Shown here one piece after another: positions 23,085 through 33,391 of a stretch of DNA of 64,000 nucleotides. The notes under the pieces are model-generated. The model saw only the letters and a list, made by a program, of their open reading frames with translations. It was not told the DNA's origin and did not search any database. The DNA lies in assembly GCA_964019695.1 (NCBI GenBank), contig OZ026516.1, positions 79,563,018-79,627,017 on the forward strand, read 5' to 3'. The position numbers and the translations under genes were made by a program. The stretch comes from Loripinus fragilis (taxonomy: Eukaryota > Mollusca > Bivalvia > Lucinida > Lucinidae). Position 1 is the stretch's first letter. Every line of letters begins with the position of its first letter.

Positions 23085-23996
23085 AAGGGACAGCAACCCT
23101 GATAATTACTATGTTTAAAGCTGCATAGTCTGTAACTTTTTATCTTTTAATTTTAGAACTAATGTTTCTATTTTTCAAGAACACAGTTAAAAAGCTAAAA
23201 TTCAGGTATACATTTTACCAATTCCGTAAATCTTAACAAATTATCAGTATCAAAATAACAGCTACTATGTTAAAATTAACTGTCTATAATTGTTGGAGGG
23301 ACGCAAATAATTACCAACAAGAGAAAACACACCCGTTTTATAAGATAATTCACTTTTCCGTGCAGTTTTCAGCTATAGTGAACAGATTTATTGTGAAAAC
23401 ATAACTTAATTCTACTTGTACAAATGATTTTAAAACAAAATAAAAAAAAACGAAAAATGTTCATAGTTGCAGACTTAGTCTCTTTAATATGAAAGATCTT
23501 AATAAACTATGAATTTTGAAACTAGTTTCATCTAATTTGGTTGAAAAACGTAGAAGTTGTGGGCATTTGAATATTTGCAAATGGACTGTAATGGAAGTGG
23601 CCATATTGTAGACTTAGTGACGTCACACAGCCTAATTAAATATGCCTAATCAAAAATAAAAGACAAACCAATGGATTACTTTAAATGCAATTATCTTTCA
23701 TCATCATCATCGTCAGGCTTTAATAAAACATTTTCCTTATGTATAAAGCTGCATATCTGCTGAAACACAGATGCCGTGATAGTATTGATAACTAAAAATT
23801 ATACAGTTGAAAAAATTCTGAAAACTAAATAAATATTTAATTCAAAATGGCGGCTAAAAGTTGGCCATATTTCATTCTTTAAATGCCCAAAACTTCCCCA
23901 TTTTTCAACCAATTTTGATGACACTTGTATCAAAATTCATGGTTCATAGAGCTCTATCTGATAAAACATACTTTATCATTAGGGTTGCTGTCCCCT
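23085..23996. mobile_element. TTAA-flanked non-autonomous element (912 bp)
   Basis: TTAA at 23081-23084 and 23997-24000 flank inverted ends gggacagcaaccct and agggttgctgtcccc. A second TTAA element (23119-23483) is nested just inside the left end. TTAA targeting with short TIRs points to piggyBac-like mobilisation. Confidence 0.8.
23119..23483. mobile_element. TTAA-flanked MITE, copy 2, nested
   Basis: Close copy of 11881-12236, flanked by TTAA at 23115-23118 and 23484-23487. Nested in the 23085-23996 element, so it is the younger insertion. Confidence 0.85.
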
Positions 23997-24230
23997 TTAA
24001 ACCCATAAGATAATTTTAAACATTGAATTAAGATAATTTTAAATATTGAATTCAGAGTACAATTATCATATGTGTAAATTATCATATGTGTAACCAATAA
24101 ACAGTCCTCTCAAAATAAGAATTTCTGACCCAGGATAAAATATCAGATATCCTTATCTGGTGTGCAAGAAAACTTTCTCTGCAGATATCTTTATTTGGTG
24201 TGCAAGAAAAATCTCTAGTATGATTTTGCT

Positions 24231-24430
24231 GGAGTGCAGTGGCTCTATCAGTGGTAGCGTGCTTGACTCGAGATCCAGGGGTTGCAGGTTCAAGCCTCGC
24301 CGACAGCACTGCATTGTGTCCTTGAGCATTAGACACATTAATCCGGCTTAGTTCTGCATTCAATCCCGACATAACTGAAAAATTGTTGACTGAGACATTT
24401 TAAGAATCAAATGAAACAAACAAACAAACA
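24231..24430 (+). repeat. tRNA-derived SINE (plus strand)
   Basis: Head ggagtgcagtggctctatca with gtgcttgactcgagat, B-box-like caggttcaagcctcg, the usual body and a (caaa)n tail. The flanks gattttgct and ggttttgct are a plausible 9-bp target duplication with one mismatch. A short duplication (ggtgtgcaagaaaa) lies just upstream. Confidence 0.88.
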
Positions 24431-24620
24431 AGTACGGTTTTGCTATAAAACATTTCTAATTATTGCATATATATTGAATGAAATACATATCGGGTACAAT
24501 TAAAAATAATTCATACATAGCGGCATTTTTATTTGGCCTAGTAGGCCTACTATCTTATCTGCATATCTAGGGTCTGATTATCATTTTCTTTAACTGCTAT
24601 ATATGGATATAGTAAAAAAA

Positions 24621-24628
24621 CAACTTAC
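24621..24628 (-). promoter_or_regulatory. Splice donor of the large exon
   Basis: On the minus strand the exon ends AAAAT and is followed by gtaagttg, matching six of six intronic donor consensus positions. It splits a codon after its first base (phase 1). Confidence 0.65.
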
Positions 24629-26129
24629 ATTTTGGTAACTCCTCAGGTGGAATCATGAGAGTCTTTGGAAGTTTTTCATCAGGAGGCAAACAGAATGGTG
24701 GAGTGAGATTGTAGATGGGTGTGTAATAGGATGGCCAGTAGAGATACTGATGATAGTATGGCAGGCTGATGTAAGGAGAAGCTGGCCCATGGTGGTGTGC
24801 TCCAGTTATGTTAGATAGAGTATACTTTGCATAGGTGCTTGAGAATGAAGTGTAGCTTTGGTTTTCTACAAGGTTATGATGGTAATATACTGTAAATGAC
24901 ACATCACTGTCAGTCAAATCCATATACACACTGTCTAAAAACTGGTCACTGTGCAGGCCATACAGAGATTTTTGTTTGCTTGCAATATCAATGTCAAGCA
25001 ATTGTTTTTGGTTAGATCTTATGTAGCCATTTCTGTCTGAGACACAAGAATCATACAGACAGGCATCCGAGTGCAGCTCTTGACTATTGTTTATGAGATT
25101 CTCGGGATCTGTAATCTCTTCTATATCACTGTCCGAGTTGGATGTTTCATGGTTTTCACTTAGATATGAATAAGAAGGCACATGAGAAGACTTCTGAGCA
25201 GGTTTTGTAGATTTGTTATTATGTCTGGATGAGCTATGAGACAGTTTCTCTTGAACTTTATAATTATGGGAATGGCACAGAGATTCTGGTTCAATAATTT
25301 GATTGTTGTACCACTGACACTGTGGACACTCTGAAGGTGGGCACTCATACCGTATCAGTGGACAACCTGTTGTATATTCTGCTAGTCTTTTCAGTTCGTC
25401 TGCAGTAAAATCCTGGAAAACAGGACCCTCCTGAATATTGGATATGTCTGAGTCAGACTGGATTTCTGAACTTGAAGTTGTAGATGCTATTTCACTCTCT
25501 TCAGTGTCATCATGAGCAGACTCTACACTGTTCAAATCATTGCATATCACATCTACATTCTCACATTCTACAATACTTCGTTTTTTCATAACCTGTTTCG
25601 TTGACGTCTGAGATAGGGGGGCATTATTTAACACAAATTCTGCCACTTTCTTTTCATTATTAGATTTGTCAGAGATAAAGTTACCCTTGGCACAATTAAA
25701 GCCTTTTTGCTGCAGCTTTTCCATGACACTGATAAAGGCAGTGAAGTTTTTGGTATGTTTCAATGATCGTGTATCCACATCTCCCCTATCAGAACTACTA
25801 GTATCTGTTTCATCTTTCTCATCATTTGTTTCACTACTCTCCTGTTTCTTCAGAAGATGCTCCTTGGATTTCTGTCGTTGTTGTATAGCCACTCGAATAC
25901 TATCTTCTAGTTGTATTACAATTGGAGTGTTTGCCCTTGTCATGGGTTTCCGTCGACCTTTGTGTTTGTTTTTATTATCCCTATTTCTTGTCCGTTCGCG
26001 CTGGCATTTTTTACAAGCTGAACCCACTGCTGACTGGTTGGGGTATGAAGAAAATAGGAGTGGTTCCTCTCTTTCAATCTCAGTCAATGCACTCACACAA
26101 ACCCGCTTCACTTCATATGTTCTTTTCAT
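24629..26129 (-). CDS. Large coding exon of an unrecognised Ser/acidic-rich protein
   Basis: A minus-strand frame opens at ATG 26129, with an in-frame TAA 12 bp upstream, and stays open for 500 codons to a good splice donor (exon end ..CCAAAAT, then gtaagt, intron from 24628). Unspliced, it would stop ten codons later. Residues 39-62 are Lys/Arg-rich with a CKKC motif, suggesting a nuclear localisation signal. Residues 74-96 are Gln/Lys-rich and helix-prone. Residues 97-118, 207-231 and 327-344 are Ser/Asp/Glu-rich. A Cys cluster at about 256-271 (C-x6-C-x4-C-x2-C) could bind metal. The last 60 residues are Tyr/Pro-rich. Length, composition and donor argue for a genuine gene. I do not recognise the family and saw no downstream exon, so function is unknown. 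Start choice rests on the upstream stop; an upstream 5' UTR exon is possible. Confidence 0.75.
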
Positions 26130-27240
26130 TGTTTTATTTTAAACAATCCCATGTATTAAAATATCCAGTGAACATGTTTAAAATCTAAAAACGTTCTGCT
26201 AAAATCAAGCTAATACAAGTAAAATAAACTGCTCCGTGTACTAAAATCTCATTCTATCTGTTTAATACTCCAAGTGAGTCTTTGTCACTAACAAAGAAAA
26301 TCTCTAACCATGTGCTCTGATCACAAAGAAAATCAATTTTTACTGCTTATGTCTATTAAATACCCACAAGGCACGTCACTGAAGTTAATCCTTTAAAGAT
26401 GGGTTTGCCTGAGTCAATTTCAGTGGTTACTAAAACAATAACATCCTTTTATTATTCAAATACTGATATAAAACTGTGTCAAGGTGTGATCTAAACAGAA
26501 AATGAACAACCTCTCCTTGATACACCTGAGTGAGTCCAATTTTATGCTGTATCAATTTACATGAGGCCCGTAACTCTAACCATTTCAAATTGACACTCAC
26601 AGCAAATGAAACTGAAGTTAATACTCTTTCCTTTCTAGCGGTGACTTTGACGTCTGCTGACAACCATTATAAAGATTTTGGACCCAAATCAGGACAGTCA
26701 AAATGTCGGTCCTGATCTGGATACAAACCGTTAATGACACTGATAGTAAGTATTAAATCATTTACCTTTTAAAAAGTTATTTTGAAAAATTCAGCAGATG
26801 ACAACAAATCATTAAAAACTTGAGACCTTTATTTAACTTTAACCGTGTTGCTGAGAATATTTTTTAAAATATCAGCAATTATGAAAAACAGCAATTATGG
26901 TTACAACCTTTGGTCTGTAGTCAATGTATCCAAAATTTTAAACTTCACAAGTCCATGCCCCTGAGTGGGCTTTACGATAAAAAACAACACAAAACAGGAA
27001 AATACACCAAACTATCTGATTGCTCTAAAGCAACGATACACCTGATTAAGTGAATATTCATGGACAGACTTTAACTACCAACAGGACATTTATTTACTAT
27101 CTGTCTAAAGCTGAACAGTGACACACACACACACATCAAAACTACAGGTTACTACTCTCAAAGTTCAATGACTCTAATTTATGGTCAACTAGGCAATCTA
27201 AACATGCTTCATCCAAATTAATCTTTCTAAACTTTTTTCC
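26130..27240. other. Upstream flank of the large exon; otherwise nothing certain
   Basis: A small inverted pair gacccaaatcaggacag / cggtcctgatctggat at 26680-26724 resembles words at 33033, 61100 and 63450 (ggacccagatcagac). (ca)n at about 27121-27132. No exon recognised; a 5' UTR or promoter for the 26129 gene could lie here. Confidence 0.35.
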
Positions 27241-27243
27241 TGG

Positions 27244-27350
27244 AGGGCCCTAGTGGCTCAGACGGTAGAGCATTAGATTGGGGTCGATGGGTTGCTAGTC
27301 CCCCCCCCCCCCCCATTGGAGTCACTAAGGAAGCACCTCATATTTCATCC
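27244..27350 (+). repeat. Truncated tRNA-derived SINE
   Basis: agtggctcagacggtagagc and gattggggtcgatgggttg match the head of the copy at 6960. The B-box region is replaced by a run of C at about 27300-27314, and the body ends early. Confidence 0.6.
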
Positions 27351-27386
27351 ATTTTGTAACCATTTCAGAGCTAATTCTCAGGACTA

Positions 27387-27601
27387 TTAACCCTTAAAGC
27401 GCAATCACGACTGCAGCAGACAACACATTTTTCGACATCTTTCCGAATTTTCGAAAAAAAATAAGGTATAATATTAAATGAGAATTGTCTGCCAGCAGAC
27501 AATTCTCATGAAATATCATGCCTTATTTGTTATTTTTTAAAATGCAGCAAAATTTGAAATTATCGTCTGCTGCAAATTATAGGTGGCGCTTTAAATGTTA
27601 A
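27387..27601. mobile_element. Foldback MITE, copy 3 of 5
   Basis: Same termini (ttaacccttaaagcgc, ggtggcgcttta) and central palindrome as 19142. Here both arms carry the alternate base pair (gaattgtctg / cagacaattc). Confidence 0.88.
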
Positions 27602-28014
27602 AAAACTAAAAACTTAATTTACCAATACAGTTTAATTTTGACTTATAGAAAATCAAAAGTAGTTAGTTTATGACACAACTTATGACAAGTTCATCAAGTC
27701 AAATGGCACAGATACCCTTTAAAAACATGCATATGTGTATGGGACTGTGTGTAACAAACAATACAGCTTAAATGTTATCCAATTTTAACTTTTGATCTTG
27801 AGGCTTAGGGAGGTCAAACATGTCCAAATCAGATTAGTTTACAGGTAATAATAATGTTCCGGTCGAGTAGACAAGTGCTCACTTAGCTGTCAGCAAAACA
27901 CCATTTCAAGAGCTTTTCTACAACTCTGTTATGAGAAAATGTGGAGGCTCATGCAGTCGGTAGAGTGCCCCCCTCCTCTCCCCCTCACCCCCCGCATGTC
28001 TTGAAATACCAGTC
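27602..28014. other. Noncoding, nothing certain
   Basis: A weak SINE-head-like stretch with C-rich sequence at 27941-28000. No exon recognised. Confidence 0.3.
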
Positions 28015-28590
28015 CGTGTGAATATTCTTAACCTCCAATCATTCTTTGAGAGAAACACTATCCATTATTTTGTAGTATCTCTTAGTTAGTTAATAATTAA
28101 TTCATAGTATCCCCAGATCATAGCTATTTTACCATATAGATCTCTAAGGTAAGTCAGTGTGAACATTCTTATTTTACAGTCATTCTTTGAGAGAACATAT
28201 ATCCATTATTTTGTAATATCTTTTAGTTAGTTAATAATTAATTAATATTTATCTTGTAAAATCCTCAGATTATAGCTATTTTACGATAAATCAGTGTGAA
28301 CATTCTTATTTTACAATCATTCTTTGAGAGAACACTATCTATTATTTTGTTATATCTTTTATATTAATTAATTAATATTATTTAACTTGTAGAATCTCAG
28401 ATTATAGCTTTTTACCATATACACATTTTGATCTCTAAGAGAAGTCAGTGTGAATATTCTAATTCTACAATCATTCTTCTTCCAAGAGAACACTATCCAT
28501 TATTTTGTAATATATTTTAGTTAATTAATAATTAATTAACTTGCAAAATCCTCTGATTATAGCTTTTTTACCATACAAATCTCTGAGATA
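28015..28590. repeat. Tandem repeat, four about 130-150-bp AT-rich units
   Basis: Each unit has gtgaatattctt or gtgaacattctt, then caatcattctttgagagaa, tccattattttgtaatat, ttagttaataattaatta and atagctattttacc. Confidence 0.85.
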
Positions 28591-28776
28591 AACAATTAAA
28601 AGACAAAAATATCCCCAGTGTAGGGAAAAACACATAAGTATCCATAATCGTTATTTCCATATTTCATAATCACATATAAATTTGGAACTGAACGAGTAAA
28701 TTCTTCAGACTTTCTTTTTTTCAAAGATCCAAGAAAAACAATCAAAAGGCGAAAATCTCCTTAGCTTATGAAAAAA
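28591..28776. other. Noncoding, nothing recognised
   Basis: AT-rich sequence downstream of the small minus-strand ORF. Confidence 0.3.
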
Positions 28777-29061
28777 TCATTCATTGTTTTTATCATTTGT
28801 AACACTGCAGTGTACTAAACAATCCTCAATAGTTAGGACTTCAGAAAAGGGTGGGAATTTGACCAAAATTCTGCCTTCTGTTATTTTTCTATAAAAACAA
28901 ACACTCTGAAGAGTTGCTAGAATATTGCAGCGATAAAACGCATCCAATGAGTTTTCAATCAAGCAGTACTTTTTGGAAAAAGTCGCATATTCTCCCCGCA
29001 GATGTCCTCTTCTATGGATCTCTGCTAGTACTTTCTCCAGTGACAGGAGTGTAGTTGGCAT
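28777..29061 (-). CDS. Small hypothetical ORF, 94 codons
   Basis: A minus-strand frame from ATG 29061 to TGA at 28777-28779 encodes 94 residues (begins MPTTLLSLEKVLAEIHRRG, ends CSVTNDKNNE). It has five Cys and mixed charge and is not low-complexity, unlike most frames nearby. No Kozak-quality context, splice site or family could be confirmed. It lies 2.6 kb upstream of the large exon on the same strand and could be an independent small gene, an upstream ORF or a transposon remnant. Confidence 0.35.
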   Translation of the reverse strand: MPTTLLSLEKVLAEIHRRGHLRGEYATFSKKYCLIENSLDAFYRCNILATLQSVCFYRKITEGRILVKFPPFSEVLTIEDCLVHCSVTNDKNNE

Positions 29062-29491
29062 GCTCTCACTGAGCACAGCTTAAGTTAAGAGGGGGTTTTA
29101 CAACCTAAATCTTTCTTATTTCTCAACAAAAACAACACACATCTGTTATGATACTCATTGGAAGCATCTCATTGAGACACTTTCAATGAGTAGCCACCAA
29201 ATATGCTTTGATTCCTAGAGAAAGCTAGCCATCTTGCTACGCCATCTTATCATGGACTCTGCTGAGTCAAGGAGGCCATTCCTTAAGCTTACTACTGTTT
29301 TAATAAGGTTAAGAGATAGCAAATCGTTGTTACAATATATGAACTACTTTCATCTCACCTGACAGTGCTCCAGGGAGACAAAATATATTGAGCCTTAACT
29401 TTTAATATTTACTCCATGTAAAAAATTGAGGAAACTCGGTAGAATCTTCAAGATCTTTAGAGTACCCACAATCCAGATTTCAGTGACCCTT
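29062..29491. other. Upstream flank of the small ORF, nothing certain
   Basis: No repeat or exon recognised. If 28777-29061 is expressed, its promoter would be here. Confidence 0.3.
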
Positions 29492-29653
29492 CAGAGCTCT
29501 CACTAGGATTTTGAAAACAGGAGTCCCAGAGCCCTCTTTGCCAAAAAGTGGGAGTCCCACCATACAAAAGAATATAGCCTCTTTAAAAAATGGGAGTTCC
29601 AGCACCAAAAATGGGAGTTCAGGACTGAAAATCAGCAGTTAGTGAGAGCTCTG
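29492..29653. mobile_element. Short MITE with cagagctctcact TIRs (162 bp)
   Basis: Ends cagagctctcacta and tagtgagagctctg are perfect inverses. The interior repeats tgggagttcc- and gggagtccca-type words. The CAG..CTG ends are hAT-like, but an 8-bp target duplication is not clear. Confidence 0.75.
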
Positions 29654-29654
29654 G

Positions 29655-29852
29655 CCCTTAAAGCGCCAATCATGCCTGCAGCAGACGACATCTTTCCCAA
29701 CTTTCGAAAGAAATAAGGTATGATAATCATGAGAAAGGTCTGCCAGCAAATGATTCTCATGAAATATCAATCCTTTTTTGTTATTTTTGAAAAAGCGGAA
29801 AAATTTGAAATTGTCGTCTGCTGCAAATTATAGGTGGCGCTTTATGGGTTAA
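29655..29852. mobile_element. Foldback MITE, copy 4 of 5
   Basis: cccttaaagcgccaatcat to ggtggcgctttatgggttaa. The central palindrome is decayed (gagaaaggtctgcc / gcaaatgattctc). Abuts the preceding MITE. Confidence 0.82.
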
Positions 29853-30814
29853 GAGACCAGTGTGAGGCTCACTGTGCTAAAGGTTCAGAAGTATTAAGGG
29901 TCCTCCTTTGACTCACACATCATTGCTGTCAAATCTCACAATATAGGGGCAAATTTCACTTATAAGTCCTTTTTGAATTTGTGAACAATATTTTTTATTA
30001 ATATGAAAAACTGTGCAATTTTTTCATTCAAAGAATCCCTATTTTTCACATCCATATTTCAAGTATAGATTTTAGAGCAAAACTTTTCCCAAGTGAATTC
30101 AGCTATATATTTTATTGGCTGTATTTTGAAGTCCAAAAGGATGCAATGATTTTTTCGCAAGGGTTTTTGGAAACCTCCACTTTTCTAAAGCCCTGACCCA
30201 ACACTTTATCATTCACCTTCAAATCAAGAAGTTTAAACTTCTATATACTCTGTATAGTATTCTATGTATGTGTAACCATAGTAAATGTAAGTATATGGAT
30301 GCATAACTGATGCAATAAAAATGATGTCATTTTAGTGGTTTAGATTTCAGTGTAATCAGTGATGGCACTATTCTCATAATCTCTTAGTCTTTGATTTTTT
30401 TCAAAATAACATGTCAAATGAAGCATTCATTCTTTATTTCCTATATTTTGATCCTGTGATTTCTAAATATCTATAGTTTTATACTAAAAAACGACACACC
30501 GGAACACATAAAGTACATCTTGGAGAAAATAATATTCAGAATAATGTGAACTGATATAAATAAAGTTGATTCAGTCAGAAAATAAGGGCTAGTTTTTGTA
30601 GAGAATCATGGCAGCAAACAAGATCAGTGCCTGCACTGTTTGTTATTGTAAAAATAGTTTTTTGCCTCGGAATTGTGCCCAGCAACCTTATAATTAAGAT
30701 TAACCATCCAAATAGTGAGAAAATTTCAATGAGTTTATACTCAATATGGGTAATCCACTAAAATGTCTGTTCTATCAACTGAACCATCTATCAACTGAAC
30801 CATATCATTGTATT
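29853..30814. other. Noncoding, nothing recognised
   Basis: About 960 bp of AT-rich sequence without recognised exon, RNA or repeat. Confidence 0.4.
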
Positions 30815-31020
30815 ATTAACCCTACAATTTGCAGCAGACAACAATTTCAAATTTTTTTTTTGCTTTTTCAAAAATAACAAATAAGGCATGATATTTCATG
30901 AGAATTGTCTGCTGGCAGACAATTCTCATGATATATCATACCTTATTTATTTTGAAAATTAGGAAAGATGTGGCAAACTTTGCCGTCTGCTGCAGTCATG
31001 ATTGGTGCTTTAAGGGTTAA
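30815..31020. mobile_element. Foldback MITE, copy 5 of 5, inverted orientation
   Basis: Same family read from the other end: gcagcagacaac near the left, cgtctgctgcagtcatgatt at the right. The centre gagaattgtctgc / gcagacaattctc carries the same alternate pair as copy 3. Confidence 0.85.
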
Positions 31021-31437
31021 AAATTACCTGAATAATAGAGGTATTCATTGGGGACACGACAATAACAAACGATAATAATTTACACAATTATCTACCAATT
31101 ACACACCTACGGAAATGATTTTTAAACTAATGACTCCAGCAAGGTACAAGTTCTGATGTGTTTAATCTACACATTTTAGTGTCACAATATTAATCTACGC
31201 ACTAAATCTTATCAATGACTCATATAGACAGGTCTTCCTTCATAATTACGACTCATATGTCCTCATTTTCAGTACCTAGCTCCCACCTAATCCATCATAA
31301 AAATTAGCACATTTTTTTTTCTTGTTTACGATTTCTGAACAAGCATAATTAGTAAAGATATAGGGAGGATGGATACCGCACCAGTGTAAATCCCCAAATC
31401 TGCATATTATTAACATTTTTCAGAATAGCTAAAATTT
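31021..31437. other. Noncoding, nothing recognised
   Basis: No exon or repeat recognised. Confidence 0.35.
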
Positions 31438-32040
31438 ATGAAGGCATCATGGTATTAAACAATGTGACCAAGTTTCATAAAATTCTGATCAAAACTATTC
31501 GACTTTGAGACTGGATATTGTTTTAAACGGTGAATTTTCATAAAAAAAGTGCCAGAACTCCTGAAAGTATGGTGCGATATGGACCATTATCAAACTTGAA
31601 GACATCATGGTACTAAAAAATGTGACCAAGTTTCATAAAATTCTGATCAAAACTATTCAACATACAGAGCAGACATAATTTAACCTGTGAATTTTCATAA
31701 ACAAAGGGCCATGTGGTGCGATATGGACCATTATCGAACTTGCAGAAGGCGGTACTTAACAATGTGACCAAGTTTCATAAAATTCTGATCAAAACTATTC
31801 GACTTAGAGAGCGGACATCATTTCAAATGGTGTATTTTCATAAACAAAGGGCCATAACTCCTGAAAGCCTGAAAATATGGACCATAATTGAACTTGAAGA
31901 AGACATCATGGTACTTTACTATGTGACCAAGTTTTATAAATTCTGATCAAAACTATTCGACTAAGAGAGCGGACGTCGTTGGGTGTGACAAACGAACAGG
32001 GGTAACACTTAATGTCCTTGCCATTGTCATGGCGGGGGCA
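31438..32040. mobile_element. HINE-like element with tandem units and terminal hairpin
   Basis: aatgtgaccaagtttcataa plus attctgatcaaaactattc occurs near 31461, 31619, 31761 and, diverged, 31920, with gggccataactcctgaaag between. The array ends in gagcggacgtcg and a short hairpin (gccat/atggc within 32017-32037). Same architecture as 5600-6784. Confidence 0.65.
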
Positions 32041-32185
32041 TAAAAATGAAGAGTAAAACAACAATATGCAAGCAAACAATTTGACCTTACACACACCCCA
32101 GACCTTATGGGTTTGTCTAAAAGGTCAAAGATTGAAAGTGAGCAGTGAAGCATATTTCTTTTTGGAACTTAGAATGTTGACACTA

Positions 32186-32380
32186 GGAGCGCAGTGGCTC
32201 AGTGGTAGAGTGCTTGACTCGAGATTGAGGGTTTACAGGTTCAAGCCTCACTGGAGGCACTGCGTTGTGTTCTTGAGGAAGATACTATTTCCTCTGCTTT
32301 GTACTGGCTAACACAGGAAGATCTGTCCCGACATGACTGAACACTTGTTGACTAGAACGTAAAGAATCAAAACAAACAAA
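32186..32380 (+). repeat. tRNA-derived SINE (plus strand)
   Basis: ggagcgcagtggctcagtgg head, B-box-like caggttcaagcctc, body with ctgtcccgacatgactg, tail aaagaatcaaaacaaacaaa. Full-length and close to the consensus of the minus-strand copies. Confidence 0.9.
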
Positions 32381-32731
32381 GAAAATCAATGGGCCACATA
32401 AGTATTTGAGAGGCTTTATTTGACTTAAGTCACCTAGTGGTTGGAGAAATGGGATTCATATTTTGTGATTTACTCTTTTTCCTATGTAATGTGAGAATTC
32501 TAATGACATGAGTTAAGATTGAATGTCAGTATTAAACTCATATATTTGATTATAATGTTGTATGAAAGAGAGATTGCAAATGACAAACTCATCATGTTAC
32601 AGGGTTAATGATTCAAGGGAGATCACCTAATGTAGAGAAAATGTTTCCTCTATACCATAAAGAGGGAATTAACTCCCTCTTCCTTTTTCACTCTTGCTTA
32701 CTGATGACCTTAGCAAATTAAGAGTTTGCAT
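32381..32731. other. Noncoding, nothing recognised
   Basis: No exon or repeat recognised. Confidence 0.35.
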
Positions 32732-33024
32732 GCGCGGATCCAGGAATTTTTGACAGGGGGGGGTCCAGGTCAGTCTGACAAAAAAAGCTCTGACGTTTTT
32801 TTTAGTCCTTAGCTAATTTTACAGCAGTCAAATGGTCAATTTCAAAGAAAACTATCATTCTTCAAGGTTCCAGACGGGGTCCAACATTTTCCAGGGGGGG
32901 GGGGGGAGTGTCCAACTTTTTCCAGGGGGGGGGGGGGTCCAATTGCTTATTCTCTATAGAAACCCATATAACTTGTGATTTTCCAGGGGGGTCCGGACCC
33001 CCTGTCCCCCCCTCTGGATCCGCA
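32732..33024. mobile_element. G-tract-rich MITE with gcggatcca TIRs
   Basis: gcgcggatccagga at the left and tctggatccgcac at the right are inverted. The interior contains several poly-G runs (about 32755, 32894 and 32924) and poly-C near the right end. Confidence 0.7.
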
Positions 33025-33089
33025 CTTGGTTTGGACCCAGATCGGGCACGACTAAATATCGGGCCTGATCTGGATTCAAACAGTTTGAC

Positions 33090-33388
33090 ACTCTGATAGT
33101 ATTTTTGAAGGTTTGAGTTTGTAGGATGGACAAAGGTATTCTGTTGGTTGTTTAAATGCCAATGAAGGATGGACAGGCATTTTGTTGGTTAGTGCGACTT
33201 GAATCTTTGATGGATGGACAGCCATTTTATTGGCTGATTGAATGCCCAGGCTGATTTGAGCCTTTGCAGGATGGACATGTATTTTGTTGGTAGGTTGCAA
33301 ATAACCAGACTGATCAGAGTTTGTAGGATTGTAGGTTCAATGGTTAAATGCCCTGGCTGCTATGAATTTGTAGGATGAACAGGCATTT
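33090..33388 (-). repeat. 57-bp satellite A, inverted block
   Basis: Reverse-complement units of the satellite at 34695-36985: ggatggacaggcattttgtt, ggttgattgaatgccc-like words and gctgatttgagcctttg. Roughly five diverged units, in opposite orientation to the main array. Confidence 0.75.
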
Positions 33389-33391
33389 TCA

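Noticed and set aside
24231..24430. Overlapping frames on both strands over the SINE
   Set aside because: The same frames arise in other SINE copies and contain the tRNA-like promoter, so they are by-products.
25666..26142. 158-codon plus-strand frame opposite the large exon
   Set aside because: Shadow of the minus-strand coding exon; its sequence is Ser/Phe-rich because it is antisense to Lys/Glu/Ser codons.
27941..28010. Possible further SINE head (ggctcatgcagtcggtagag)
   Set aside because: Only a short match followed by C-rich simple sequence; no B box or body could be aligned.
29492..29653. 8-bp target duplication for the cagagctctcact MITE
   Set aside because: Flanks tgaccctt and gcccttaa do not match well enough. 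The right flank is also the start of another MITE.
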